Below, piece after piece: positions 15,618 through 23,316 of a DNA stretch of 54,160 nt. Made by a program: the position numbers and the translations under genes. Position 1 is the stretch's first letter. Every line of letters begins with the position of its first letter. The DNA lies in the NCBI GenBank assembly GCA_022841745.1, contig JALHQW010000055.1, positions 1-54,160 of the forward strand, in the 5' to 3' direction. Origin of the DNA: Saprospiraceae bacterium. Its GTDB lineage: Bacteria > Bacteroidota > Bacteroidia > Chitinophagales > Saprospiraceae. A model generated the notes under the pieces. That model had not been told where the DNA came from and searched no databases. It saw only the letters and a list, made by a program, of their open reading frames with translations.

Positions 15618-16400
15618 ATGATTCATCCAAAACTAACCCTCGTCGGCGCAGGCCCCGGAGACCCGGAACTCATCACCCTCAAGGGCATCCGGGCACTGGA
15701 AGCGGCGGACGTATTGCTCTACGACGCCCTTGCCAACGACGATTTGCTGGCATTCGCCAAAAACGCCAAGGTCATCGAGTACGTGGGCAAACGGCAGGGC
15801 GACCACTCGATGCAACAGGAGGCCATCAACGAGGCCATCGTGCGCTATGCACTCAGCCACGGCCATGTGGTGCGGCTAAAGGGTGGCGACCCCTTCGTGT
15901 TCGGACGGGGCTTCGAGGAGTTGGAGTTTGCTGCGCAACACGGCATCGAAGGGACGGTGGTGCCCGGTGTTTCTAGCGCCACTTCGCTGCTGGGCTTGCT
16001 GAACATCCCCATCACGCACCGGGGTGTCAGCCGCAGCTTCCATGTGTTCAGCGCCAGCACGAAGGACGGCGAGTTGAGCGACGAAATCCTCGATTCCGTA
16101 CACCTGCAAGGCACGAGGGTGGTGCTGATGGGCTTGCAACATTTGGATAAAATCGCTGCACTGTACCACCAGCATGGCTTGGCTGAACTGCCCGTGGTGG
16201 TCATCCAAAACGGGTCGTTGCCGGAGCAGCGGACGGCATTCGGCACGATGTCAACGATTGAGGCCGCCGTTGCCGAAAACGGCATCAAAACACCCGCCAT
16301 CATTGTGATTGGCGAGGTGGTTTCACTGAAATCGTCATTGGCTTTGCCGTCATTAGACATTAGTCATTTGTCATTGGGAGCATCGCCAAATGAACAATGA
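15618..16400 (+). CDS. cobA: Uroporphyrinogen-III C-methyltransferase
   Basis: A 260-residue enzyme that adds two methyl groups from S-adenosylmethionine to uroporphyrinogen III, giving precorrin-2, the branch point to siroheme. Conserved blocks: VGAGPGDPELITLKG (SAM loop), YDALANDDLL, VRLKGGDPFVFGRG and VPGVSSATS, then IPITHRG and GEVVSL. The core ends near residue 240; the last residues, LDISHLSLGASPNEQ, come from the TCATTTGTCATTGG spacer repeat and have no family counterpart. It lies between sulfite reductase and the precorrin-2 dehydrogenase gene, giving a direct link between siroheme supply and its user. The stand-alone form (without the CysG dehydrogenase) is usual when a separate dehydrogenase follows. 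Confidence 0.93.
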   Translation: MIHPKLTLVGAGPGDPELITLKGIRALEAADVLLYDALANDDLLAFAKNAKVIEYVGKRQGDHSMQQEAINEAIVRYALSHGHVVRLKGGDPFVFGRGFEELEFAAQHGIEGTVVPGVSSATSLLGLLNIPITHRGVSRSFHVFSASTKDGELSDEILDSVHLQGTRVVLMGLQHLDKIAALYHQHGLAELPVVVIQNGSLPEQRTAFGTMSTIEAAVAENGIKTPAIIVIGEVVSLKSSLALPSLDISHLSLGASPNEQ

Positions 16401-16470
16401 CCTCAAATGACCAATGACCAACGACGGCGAAGCCAAATGACCAATAACAAATGACGATTTACAAATGACT
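16343..16470. repeat. Repeats of ATGACAAATGACCA words across the cobA end and spacer
   Basis: TCATTAGACATTAGTCATTT (about 16350-16369) and TCATTTGTCATTGG lie inside the end of the cobA gene; their inverted counterparts (AATGACC, CAAATGACCAATAAC, ACAAATGACT) follow in the spacer. The ATG used by the next gene lies in the last of these words. Confidence 0.75.
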
Positions 16471-17052
16471 AATCAAAAAAACACCTTGTTCCCCATTTTC
16501 CTGAAGGCACACCAGCTTAGGTTCCTCATTGTGGGGGCGGGCTATGTCTGCGAGGAAAAGCTCAATTTTTTGCTGAAAAGCAGCCCGTTGACCCACGTCA
16601 CCATCGTGGCGCCTATGGTGCGGCCAGAGGTGCGGGCAGTCATTGCGAAGTACGAAGCACCGAACGTGCAGCTGGTGGAGCGGGAGTTCCAAGCGCAGGA
16701 TGTAAAAGGGCACCAAATCGTGATTGCGGCAACTTGCATCGAGTCGGTGAACGCCGCCGTGAAGGCCAGTGCCAACGCTGAAAACGTGCTGGTGAACGTG
16801 GCCGACGACCCGCCCCGCTGCGATTTTTACATGGGCGGCATTGTGAGCAAGGGCAACGTAAAAATCGCTATTTCGACCAACGGAAAAGCGCCCACGCTGA
16901 CAAAGCGGCTGCGCCAGTTTTTCGAGGAAATGCTGCCCGATGAATTGGACGAATTGAGCGAAACGCTCAACGCCTATCGCCAGACGCTGAAGGGCGATTT
17001 TGAAACGAAAGTTAACAATTTGAATGACTTGACTAAAGCACTCATTTCATGA
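16465..17052 (+). CDS. Precorrin-2 dehydrogenase/sirohydrochlorin ferrochelatase-type protein (CysG N-terminal domain)
   Basis: A 195-residue protein matching Met8p and the CysG N-terminal part. It begins with the Rossmann nucleotide site LRFLIVGAGYVCEEKLNFLL, then IVAPMVRPEV, DDPPRCDFYMGGIVSKGNVK and AISTNGKAPTLTKRLR. It oxidises precorrin-2 to sirohydrochlorin with NAD+; related proteins also insert iron to make siroheme. No separate chelatase gene is seen, so iron insertion by this protein is plausible. ATG 16465 is chosen for the MTNQKNTLFPIFLKA start. Its stop overlaps the next ATG by 4 bases (ATGA), so translation is coupled to the APS-type reductase. Confidence 0.88.
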   Translation: MTNQKNTLFPIFLKAHQLRFLIVGAGYVCEEKLNFLLKSSPLTHVTIVAPMVRPEVRAVIAKYEAPNVQLVEREFQAQDVKGHQIVIAATCIESVNAAVKASANAENVLVNVADDPPRCDFYMGGIVSKGNVKIAISTNGKAPTLTKRLRQFFEEMLPDELDELSETLNAYRQTLKGDFETKVNNLNDLTKALIS

Positions 17053-17759
17053 CACTCGCAAAGGAAATACTGCAACCAAAGCCCAAACAAATAAGCATCA
17101 ATTCACTGAATCAGCGCTTCGACAAGTTGCGACCGCTCGAAGGGCTGCGCCGCTTGTACCAGCTTTTTGAGGAGGAGGACGTCTTGGTGACGACTTCGTT
17201 TGGCACCAAGTCCATTTACCTCATCCATTTGGTGGCGCAGGTGAACCCCGGCCAGAGGGTCTATTTCGTGGACACGGGCTTCCATTTCGAGGAGACGTTG
17301 CGCTACAAGGACATGATTGCCGACCTGTACGACGTGGACATCATCGCCCTGCATCCCGATGTCGAGCCGCACCGCCTCACTGCCGAAGAAGAGTGGTGGA
17401 AGGAACACCCCCGCATGTGCTGCACCATCAACAAGATTGCGCCGCTCGACCCCGTTATTGCGCAGCACAAAGTCTGGGTGAGCAGCCTGATGGCCTACCA
17501 AAACGAGTTCCGGGCGGGCCTGCGCATGTTTGAAAAGCAGGGCGATATTTTGAAATACCAGCCACTGCTGCACGTCACGGAGGCCGAGTTCAACCAGCAA
17601 CTGAACCAATTGCAACTGCCCTTGCACCCGCTCGCACACGTGGGCTACGGCTCCATCGGTTGCACCCATTGCACCGCAAAAGGCGAAGGCCGGGCAGGCC
17701 GCTGGGCAGGCCAGGGGCAGACGGAGTGCGGGCTGCATGTGAAATATTATAAGAAGTAA
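17049..17759 (+). CDS. cysH: APS/PAPS reductase (thioredoxin-dependent, iron-sulfur type)
   Basis: A 236-residue enzyme reducing activated sulfate to sulfite, the step before sulfite reductase. The ATP-pyrophosphatase-type nucleotide loop is TTSFGTKS near residue 50; VDTGFHF and FRAGLRM follow. Two cysteine pairs, C124-C125 (RMCCTINK) and C205-x2-C208 (IGCTHCT), bind a [4Fe-4S] cluster, and C227 in TECGLH is the redox cysteine. Presence of the cluster pairs indicates the adenylyl-sulfate (APS) reductase group, not the E. coli PAPS type. No ATP-sulfurylase gene is visible nearby, so sulfate activation is encoded elsewhere. It overlaps the preceding stop and is followed by a large inverted repeat before hemA. 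Confidence 0.92.
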   Translation: MTLAKEILQPKPKQISINSLNQRFDKLRPLEGLRRLYQLFEEEDVLVTTSFGTKSIYLIHLVAQVNPGQRVYFVDTGFHFEETLRYKDMIADLYDVDIIALHPDVEPHRLTAEEEWWKEHPRMCCTINKIAPLDPVIAQHKVWVSSLMAYQNEFRAGLRMFEKQGDILKYQPLLHVTEAEFNQQLNQLQLPLHPLAHVGYGSIGCTHCTAKGEGRAGRWAGQGQTECGLHVKYYKK

Positions 17760-17844
17760 CCTCACTCCTGCCCCTCTCCTGCGAGGAGAGGGGTGGTACA
17801 GTGCCTAACCCCTCTCCTCGCAGGAGAGGGGCAGGAGTGAGGTT
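17758..17844. repeat. Perfect 37-bp inverted repeat between cysH and hemA
   Basis: Arms 17758-17794 and 17808-17844 are identical reverse complements with a 13-base loop. The outer part reads AACCTCACTCCTGCCCC and the inner part contains CTCCTGCGAGGAG. The left arm overlaps the cysH stop codon. It is a candidate transcription or RNA-stability boundary between the sulfur genes and the hem genes, or a mobile palindrome. Confidence 0.95.
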
Positions 17845-17859
17845 AACACCATCAACAAA

Positions 17860-18867
17860 ATGTACGACTACCACATCATAGGCATCAACCACCGCACGGC
17901 GAACGCAGCGCTGCTGAGTGCCGTCAGCCTGAACGGGCAGCGGCGGTCGGCGTTCTTGGGGTCGCTGAACGCTCGCACCAGCTTCGATGGCTTTCTGCTT
18001 TCGACCTGCAACCGCACGGAAGTTTATTTCAAAAACGGGGGCGAGCAGGCCATTTTGGAGGCATGGGCTGAGACGGTTGGGCTGCCGCTGATTCCTTCGG
18101 AAAAATTGTACGCTCACAGCGGCGTGGCAGCTATCCGGCACTTGTTCCAAGTGGCCTGCGGGCTGGACTCCAAGGTCATTGGCGACAATGAAATCCTCGG
18201 CCAACTGAAGGAAGCCTTTGTTTTTCAAAAAGAAAATGACTGGCTGAGCGGCATATGGGAGCGCATCATCAGCTCGGCCATCGAGTGCAGCCGGCGGGTG
18301 CGCAAGGAGACGGACTTCAACAAGGGAAGTATTTCGACGCCGTATCACGTCGCCAAAATCATCGAAAGGGAGACGGCCACCGACGAGCCTGTGCTGCTCA
18401 TCGGTGCTGGCGACATGGTAAAACTCTCGCTGAAATACCTGAAAATGGTGCTACCGCAACGCCCCATTGTGCTCACCAACCGCTCCATCGAAAAGGCGAG
18501 GCTGCTGGCGGAGGAGTTCGGAACCGATTATTTCCATTATGGCGAATTGGAGGCGAAAATGCCCCATTTCACGGCTATTATTTCGGCCATTCAGGTGGAG
18601 CAGCCTGTTTTTGACACAGCTTATTTATCCAAAAAACAACCAGCCTTGCTCTTCGATTTGGGGATTCCCTGCAATTTTACCTCGGAAGTAGCCAGCAGTC
18701 ACCGCTATTACGACCTCGACACGATTGCCGAGTTCAGCGCAACAACGCTGAAACAGCGCACAGAAGATGCCCGTAAAGTAGCTTCAATCGTGGATGAGCA
18801 GGTGGCACAGTTCGAGGACTGGGAACGCCGCCGGGTTCACTACAGGAAATTGGTTGAAATTGGTTGA
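17860..18867 (+). CDS. hemA: Glutamyl-tRNA reductase
   Basis: A 335-residue enzyme that reduces glutamyl-tRNA to glutamate-1-semialdehyde, the first committed step of C5 tetrapyrrole synthesis. FLLSTCNRTEVYF holds the active-site C50; VACGLDSKVIGDNEILGQLK is the substrate region and LLIGAGDMVKLSLKYL the NADPH site. The C-terminal dimerisation region is short: the protein ends in QVAQFEDWERR and then KLVEIG, the latter derived from the GAAATTGG spacer repeat, where family members usually run to about 400 residues. It lies 100 bases after cysH, across the 37-bp palindrome. Confidence 0.92.
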   Translation: MYDYHIIGINHRTANAALLSAVSLNGQRRSAFLGSLNARTSFDGFLLSTCNRTEVYFKNGGEQAILEAWAETVGLPLIPSEKLYAHSGVAAIRHLFQVACGLDSKVIGDNEILGQLKEAFVFQKENDWLSGIWERIISSAIECSRRVRKETDFNKGSISTPYHVAKIIERETATDEPVLLIGAGDMVKLSLKYLKMVLPQRPIVLTNRSIEKARLLAEEFGTDYFHYGELEAKMPHFTAIISAIQVEQPVFDTAYLSKKQPALLFDLGIPCNFTSEVASSHRYYDLDTIAEFSATTLKQRTEDARKVASIVDEQVAQFEDWERRRVHYRKLVEIG

Positions 18868-18956
18868 AATTGGGAAATTGCGAGACGTACACAAGACACG
18901 CAATTTCCCAATTTCTCAATTTCCATCAATTTCCATCAATTTCCTAATTTCCATTG
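18843..18956. repeat. Inverted GAAATTGG-word repeat at the hemA-hemC junction
   Basis: GAAATTGGTT words at 18845-18881 overlap the hemA end; CAATTTCC words follow at 18900-18952. GAAATTGGGAAATTGCG pairs exactly with CGCAATTTCCCAATTTC. The right end abuts the TTG start of hemC. Confidence 0.8.
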
Positions 18957-19823
18957 CTAATCACCGTAGGCTCCCGCACCAGCAAATTGGCCAAATGGCA
19001 GGCTGACCAGTTCATCGAACTGCTTGCCTCAAAAGGGCACGAGGTCAATTGGAAGGGCATCCAGACCCGTGGCGACCTCGACCAAACGACGCCCTTGGAT
19101 GCCTTCGGCGAGCGGGGCGTCTTCACCAAGGCCCTTGATTTGGCGTTGCTGAACGGAGAGATTGACCTCGCCGTGCATTCCTTGAAAGATTGTCCGTCCA
19201 CCATGCCTGAGGGACTTTGCCTCGCTGCCGTGTTGCCGAGGGATTTCCATGTGGACATTTTGATTCAAAAGCCGGGTTTTTCCTTTGAAAAACGGAACAC
19301 CATCGCCACAAGCAGTTCCCGCCGCAAGGCGCAATGGCTCGCTAAATACCCAGACTCAAACATCGTGGACGTGCGGGGTAACGTGGACAGCCGCCTCCAA
19401 AAATTCAATCAAAGCGACTGGGACGGCATGATTCTCTCCCGTGCGGGGCTGGAGCGGCTTGGGGCCATGCCGCCGTGTTTTCAGTTGTTGGACTGGATGG
19501 TGCCCGCCCCGACGCAGGGCATGGTGGCGGCTTATTCTGCAACCGACAACTCCATTCTGAACGAATTGCTAAAAAGGCTTGAGGACGCCAAAACCCGCTT
19601 CATTGCTGAGCTGGAGCGCAGCTTTATGCGCATCGTGGAGATGAAATGCAACGCCCCGGTGGCCGCCCATGCAGAGTTTTTGAGCGAAACGGAAGTCCTT
19701 TTCAGGGCAGAGGTTTTCGATATGAACGGCAGTCTGGCCTTCCAAGCCACGGAGGTACTGCAAAAGGCCGAAGCCGCCCAAGCAGTGGAGGCATTGGCCC
19801 AAAAAGCAAGGAGCCTCGTATGA
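18954..19823 (+). CDS. hemC: Porphobilinogen deaminase (hydroxymethylbilane synthase)
   Basis: A 289-residue enzyme joining four porphobilinogens into hydroxymethylbilane. Signature blocks are TVGSRTSKLAKWQAD, LAVHSLKDCP, TSSSRRKAQW and RAGLERLG. The dipyrromethane-attaching cysteine is in EMKCNAPVAAH near residue 231. The start is TTG at 18954: an in-frame TAA at 18945-18947 lies only two codons upstream, and no ATG or GTG precedes the conserved N-terminus. A rare start next to a hairpin suggests lower translation. The stop overlaps the hemD start (ATGA). Confidence 0.92.
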   Translation: MLITVGSRTSKLAKWQADQFIELLASKGHEVNWKGIQTRGDLDQTTPLDAFGERGVFTKALDLALLNGEIDLAVHSLKDCPSTMPEGLCLAAVLPRDFHVDILIQKPGFSFEKRNTIATSSSRRKAQWLAKYPDSNIVDVRGNVDSRLQKFNQSDWDGMILSRAGLERLGAMPPCFQLLDWMVPAPTQGMVAAYSATDNSILNELLKRLEDAKTRFIAELERSFMRIVEMKCNAPVAAHAEFLSETEVLFRAEVFDMNGSLAFQATEVLQKAEAAQAVEALAQKARSLV

Positions 19824-20503
19824 AAAAATGCATCATCACCAAGCAGCTGAGCAGCGAGCAGCGTGACTTGCTGTTGCGGAGCAAAATCCCCTTTGAATGT
19901 CTGCCCGTGCTCGATTTCAAGGTGGATTTTGATGCAGCAAAAGCTGCAAAACTGCTGGCAACGCCCGATGCCGTTTGGGTGTTCACGAGCGTTCGGGCAG
20001 TGCAGGCGCTGGCTGAGATGTTGCCGCAAGCGGCAATGCCATCCGAAGTATTTGCCGTTGGAAAAAATGCGGCGGAAGCCTTGGCTGGTTTGGGTTTCAA
20101 AACGGCATTTTGCGGCCAAGTCTCTGAGGACTTGCTGCCCGTGCTAGCGCAACAACGGCACCGCTCCATCCTGTACTTCCGAGGCAGGCACTACCGCAGC
20201 AGCATCCCCGATTTTTGCGAAGCAAACGAGCTTGATTTTCAGGAACTTGAGTGCTACCATTCCATCAAATTGCCGCCGCCGGACGGGCTACCCGATTACG
20301 GGAGCATCTGGGTGTTCAGCCCACTGAGCGCACAGGCCATGAGCGAGTGGGAAGGCGTTCCGAGGGAATTGCCTATCTATTCCATCGGCGTCGTGACGGA
20401 TGCACACTTGGCGAAGCTAGGCTTCAAAAATGTGCAAAGCCCGAAGGAGCCGTCGTTTGGGAACATGGTGCAGTTGTTTGTAACCCAAAATCGTAAATCG
20501 TAA
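19820..20503 (+). CDS. hemD: Uroporphyrinogen-III synthase
   Basis: A 227-residue protein that closes and inverts ring D of hydroxymethylbilane to form uroporphyrinogen III. The family is poorly conserved; recognisable parts are DAVWVFTSVRAVQAL, VFAVGKNAAEALAGLGF, ILYFRGRHYR and WVFSPLSAQAMSEW. ATG 19820 is chosen: it overlaps the hemC stop and starts MKKCIITKQL. The product is shared by the siroheme branch (the methyltransferase upstream) and heme synthesis. Assignment rests largely on position between hemC and hemB plus these weak motifs. Confidence 0.85.
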   Translation: MKKCIITKQLSSEQRDLLLRSKIPFECLPVLDFKVDFDAAKAAKLLATPDAVWVFTSVRAVQALAEMLPQAAMPSEVFAVGKNAAEALAGLGFKTAFCGQVSEDLLPVLAQQRHRSILYFRGRHYRSSIPDFCEANELDFQELECYHSIKLPPPDGLPDYGSIWVFSPLSAQAMSEWEGVPRELPIYSIGVVTDAHLAKLGFKNVQSPKEPSFGNMVQLFVTQNRKS

Positions 20504-20520
20504 ATCCCACAATCGTAAAT
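20487..20520. repeat. AATCGTAAAT-word repeat before hemB
   Basis: The word AATCGTAAAT occurs three times across the hemD stop and the 18-base gap to the hemB ATG. The same word is found at about 3825 and 4005, and its reverse complement within the 37154-37272 array. Confidence 0.75.
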
Positions 20521-20521
20521 C

Positions 20522-21502
20522 ATGATAACCCAGCGCCCCCGCCGCCTACGCAAATCCAGCGCCGTGCTCGACCTCGTGGCGGAGACACACCTGCGAGCCG
20601 ATGACTTCATCGTGCCGCTGTTCGTGGTGGAGGGGACGGGCAAAACCGAGCCTATCTCGTCCATGCCCGATTACCACCGCCACAGCCTCGACACGCTGTT
20701 GCAGCGCATCGAAAAGCTGATGAACAAAGGGCTGTTCAATTATGTGCTCTTCGCAAAAATCGGGGATGGGCAGAAGGACAATACGGGCGAGAATGCCTGC
20801 GACCCCGATGGCCTTTTCCCCTTCGCTATCCGCAAAATCAAGGAGGCATTCCCTGAAATAACACTGTTCACGGACATTGCGCTCGACCCTTACTCAACCT
20901 TTGGCCACGACGGCATCGTGCGGGACGGCAAAATCGTAAACGACGAGACGGTGGAAGCGCTCTGCCGCATGAGCCTCAACCATGCCCAGGCAGGTGCCGA
21001 CTTCGTTGCCCCATCCGACATGATGGACGGACGGGTGGGTGCCATCCGACAAGCCCTTGACCGTCAAGGCTTTACGGATACGGGCATCTTGGCTTACAGT
21101 GCCAAATACGCATCTTGCTTTTATGGCCCGTTCCGGGACGCCCTCGACTCGGCCCCCGGTTTCGGCGACAAACGCAGCTACCAAATGGACATCCGCAACA
21201 GCCGGGAAGCACTGCGGGAGACCCTCCTTGATGTGGCCGAAGGCGCCGATATGGTGATGGTGAAGCCCGCCGGGTCTTATTTGGACGTTATTTCAAAACT
21301 AAAGGCCGAGGTGCACGTACCAGTTGCCGCCTACCAGGTCTCCGGCGAGTACAGCATGATAAAAGCCGCTGCCGAGCGGGGCTGGCTCAACGAGGACAAG
21401 GCCATCATTGAAACGCTGACTGCCATCAAACGGGCAGGAGCGGATGTGATTTTGACTTATTTTGCCGAAAAGGCGATGGAAATTTTGAAATTAGGAAATT
21501 GA
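20522..21502 (+). CDS. hemB: Porphobilinogen synthase (5-aminolevulinate dehydratase)
   Basis: A 326-residue enzyme that condenses two 5-aminolevulinate molecules. Active-site features: FIVPLFVVEGTG near the N-terminus, DMMDGRVGAIRQ, and a Schiff-base lysine region VKPAGSYLDVI. The metal segment is TDIALDPYSTFGHDGIV, with aspartate where zinc enzymes carry three cysteines, so this is a magnesium/potassium-type enzyme and not zinc-dependent. It follows hemD after 18 bases. Biochemically it acts before hemC; operon order does not follow pathway order. Confidence 0.94.
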   Translation: MITQRPRRLRKSSAVLDLVAETHLRADDFIVPLFVVEGTGKTEPISSMPDYHRHSLDTLLQRIEKLMNKGLFNYVLFAKIGDGQKDNTGENACDPDGLFPFAIRKIKEAFPEITLFTDIALDPYSTFGHDGIVRDGKIVNDETVEALCRMSLNHAQAGADFVAPSDMMDGRVGAIRQALDRQGFTDTGILAYSAKYASCFYGPFRDALDSAPGFGDKRSYQMDIRNSREALRETLLDVAEGADMVMVKPAGSYLDVISKLKAEVHVPVAAYQVSGEYSMIKAAAERGWLNEDKAIIETLTAIKRAGADVILTYFAEKAMEILKLGN

Positions 21503-21568
21503 GAAATTGGGGGAACTACAATAATTGTGAGCTAATACATTGATTTTCAACACCTAAAAAGTACAACT

Positions 21569-21940
21569 ATGAGCGAACAGAAGTACATTCCACTGGAGGA
21601 ACTTGACATTTATATACTGGCTAGGGAAATAGGAGAAATCGTTTGGAATACAGTTGATGAGTGGGAGTATTTCCCAAAAATCACTGTTGAAAAACAATGG
21701 ACAGAAGCTGCTGACAGCATCGCCGCCAATATTTCAGAAGGGTATGGCCGCTTTCATTTCAAGGACAAACGCAATTTTTACTTTAATTCCAGAGGCTCTT
21801 TGAGTGAAACAAAAACTTGGGCAACCAAAGCCAAAAACCGAAAACTACTCAGTGAGGCCGACTATTCTTCTCTCTATGAAAAGCTCAAGAAACTACATTT
21901 AGGGCTCAACAACCATATAAAAGCCTTGCCTTTGAAATAG
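21569..21940 (+). CDS. Four-helix-bundle protein (23S rRNA intervening-sequence type)
   Basis: A 123-residue protein of the four-helix-bundle family first found as intervening sequences in 23S rRNA genes. Typical features are YILAREIGEIVWN, a long second helix (QWTEAADSIAANISEGYGR), then YFNSRGSLSETKTW and LYEKLKKLHLGLNNHIKAL. Relatives include the accessory protein (Avd) of diversity-generating retroelements, but no reverse transcriptase is nearby. Function unknown. It sits between hemB and hemL, flanked by GAAATT repeats at 21486-21515 and an inverted pair at 21942-22015, so it looks inserted into an otherwise ordinary hem run. Confidence 0.85.
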   Translation: MSEQKYIPLEELDIYILAREIGEIVWNTVDEWEYFPKITVEKQWTEAADSIAANISEGYGRFHFKDKRNFYFNSRGSLSETKTWATKAKNRKLLSEADYSSLYEKLKKLHLGLNNHIKALPLK

Positions 21941-21941
21941 A

Positions 21942-22019
21942 AATTCATTGAAATTTAGTGCTGTGTGTGCATCACACAATTTCCTAATTTCAATGAATTT
22001 CTCAATTTCTAATTTTCCC
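21942..22019. repeat. Inverted GAAATTCATTGAAATT repeat before hemL
   Basis: GAAATTCATTGAAATTTA near 21942-21959 pairs with TAATTTCAATGAATTTC near 21983-22002, across GTGTGTGCATCACAC. It is the right-hand member of the repeats flanking the four-helix gene. Confidence 0.75.
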
Positions 22020-22020
22020 T

Positions 22021-23316
22021 ATGCTTTCCAATCGAAGCCAACAACTTTTCACCGAAGCCCAGCGCCACATCCCCGGCGGGGTGAACTCGCCCGTGCGGGC
22101 CTTCCAAGCCGTGGGCGGCAATCCCGTTTTCATCCAAAAAGCCAGTGGGGCCTACCTCTACGACGAGGATGGCAACCGCTACCTCGACCTCATCAATGCT
22201 TGGGGCCCCATGATTTTGGGGCATGCTCACCCGGATGTGGTGGCGGCAGTTGCGGAGCAATTGCCCAAGTCGTTCAGCTACGGCGCACCCACCGCAGGGG
22301 AAGTGGAGATAGCATCGCTGATTACTTCGACCATCCCGACGGTAGAGCGCATCCGCTTCGTCAGTTCTGGCACGGAGGCCTGCATGAGCGCCATTCGATT
22401 GGCGAGGGGCTACACGAAGCGGGATTATATCGTAAAATTCAGGGGCTGCTACCATGGCCATGCCGACGCCTTTTTGGTGAATGCGGGCAGTGGTGCGCTC
22501 ACGCAGGGCAGGCCGTCAAGCGAGGGCGTCCCAAGTGATTTTACAAAATACACGTTATCAGCGGATTACAACGACTTGGACAGCGTCCGGCAGCTATTCA
22601 GAGCGTACCGACGGCAGATCGCCGCCGTCATCATCGAGCCGGTGGCGGGGAACATGGGCTGTATCGTGCCAGCAGAAGGCTTCCTGAAATCCTTACAGGA
22701 CTTGTGCCACGAGGAGAGCGCCCTTTTCATCCTCGACGAGGTAATGACAGGCTTCCGACTGGCATGGGGCGGTGCCACCGAACTGTTCGGTCTCTCGCCA
22801 GACATCACCTGTTTTGGCAAAATCATTGGTGGCGGGATGCCCGTTGGGGCGTTTGGCGGCCGGCGGGAAATCTTCCAACACCTGGCTCCGCTCGGTGGCA
22901 TCTATCAGGCGGGCACGCTATCGGGCAACCCCGTGGCAGTGGCAGCGGGCCTTGCCACTTTGCGCATTTTGCGGAGCAACCCCGATATTTATCAAAAACT
23001 GGAGGCTAATACTCGATGGCTGGCGGAGGAGTTGCGGCAACTATTTAAGGATAGAAAATTGCCCTACACCGTGCAGCAATGCGGCTCCATGTTGAGCATA
23101 TTTTTCTCGGATAAAGACGTGCGGGATTTACAATCGGCCAAGACAACGGACACAGCGCTTTTCGCCCTGTATTTCCACCACATGCTATCGAAGGGCATTT
23201 ACCTGCCGCCTTCCAATTATGAGAGTTGGTTTATTTCGGCGGCGATGGAACAGGGTGATTATGAGCAGATTGTGGAGGAGACAGGGGAGTTTTTGGATAT
23301 GAAAACCAGGGGATGA
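22021..23316 (+). CDS. hemL: Glutamate-1-semialdehyde 2,1-aminomutase
   Basis: A 431-residue PLP enzyme that converts glutamate-1-semialdehyde to 5-aminolevulinate. Blocks seen: IPGGVNSPVRAFQAVGG at the N-terminus, FVSSGTEACMSAIRLARG, IIEPVAGNMGC, and CFGKIIGGGMPVGAFGGR with the PLP-binding lysine in the FGK triplet. Together with hemA, hemB, hemC and hemD it completes the C5 route from glutamyl-tRNA to uroporphyrinogen III. Its stop at 23316 abuts the stop of the convergent oxidoreductase gene with no gap. Confidence 0.95.
   Translation: MLSNRSQQLFTEAQRHIPGGVNSPVRAFQAVGGNPVFIQKASGAYLYDEDGNRYLDLINAWGPMILGHAHPDVVAAVAEQLPKSFSYGAPTAGEVEIASLITSTIPTVERIRFVSSGTEACMSAIRLARGYTKRDYIVKFRGCYHGHADAFLVNAGSGALTQGRPSSEGVPSDFTKYTLSADYNDLDSVRQLFRAYRRQIAAVIIEPVAGNMGCIVPAEGFLKSLQDLCHEESALFILDEVMTGFRLAWGGATELFGLSPDITCFGKIIGGGMPVGAFGGRREIFQHLAPLGGIYQAGTLSGNPVAVAAGLATLRILRSNPDIYQKLEANTRWLAEELRQLFKDRKLPYTVQQCGSMLSIFFSDKDVRDLQSAKTTDTALFALYFHHMLSKGIYLPPSNYESWFISAAMEQGDYEQIVEETGEFLDMKTRG

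Noticed and set aside
17590-18348. Large minus-strand frame across the cysH-hemA palindrome
   Set aside because: It is antisense to two recognisable genes and passes through the palindrome; no domain is seen.
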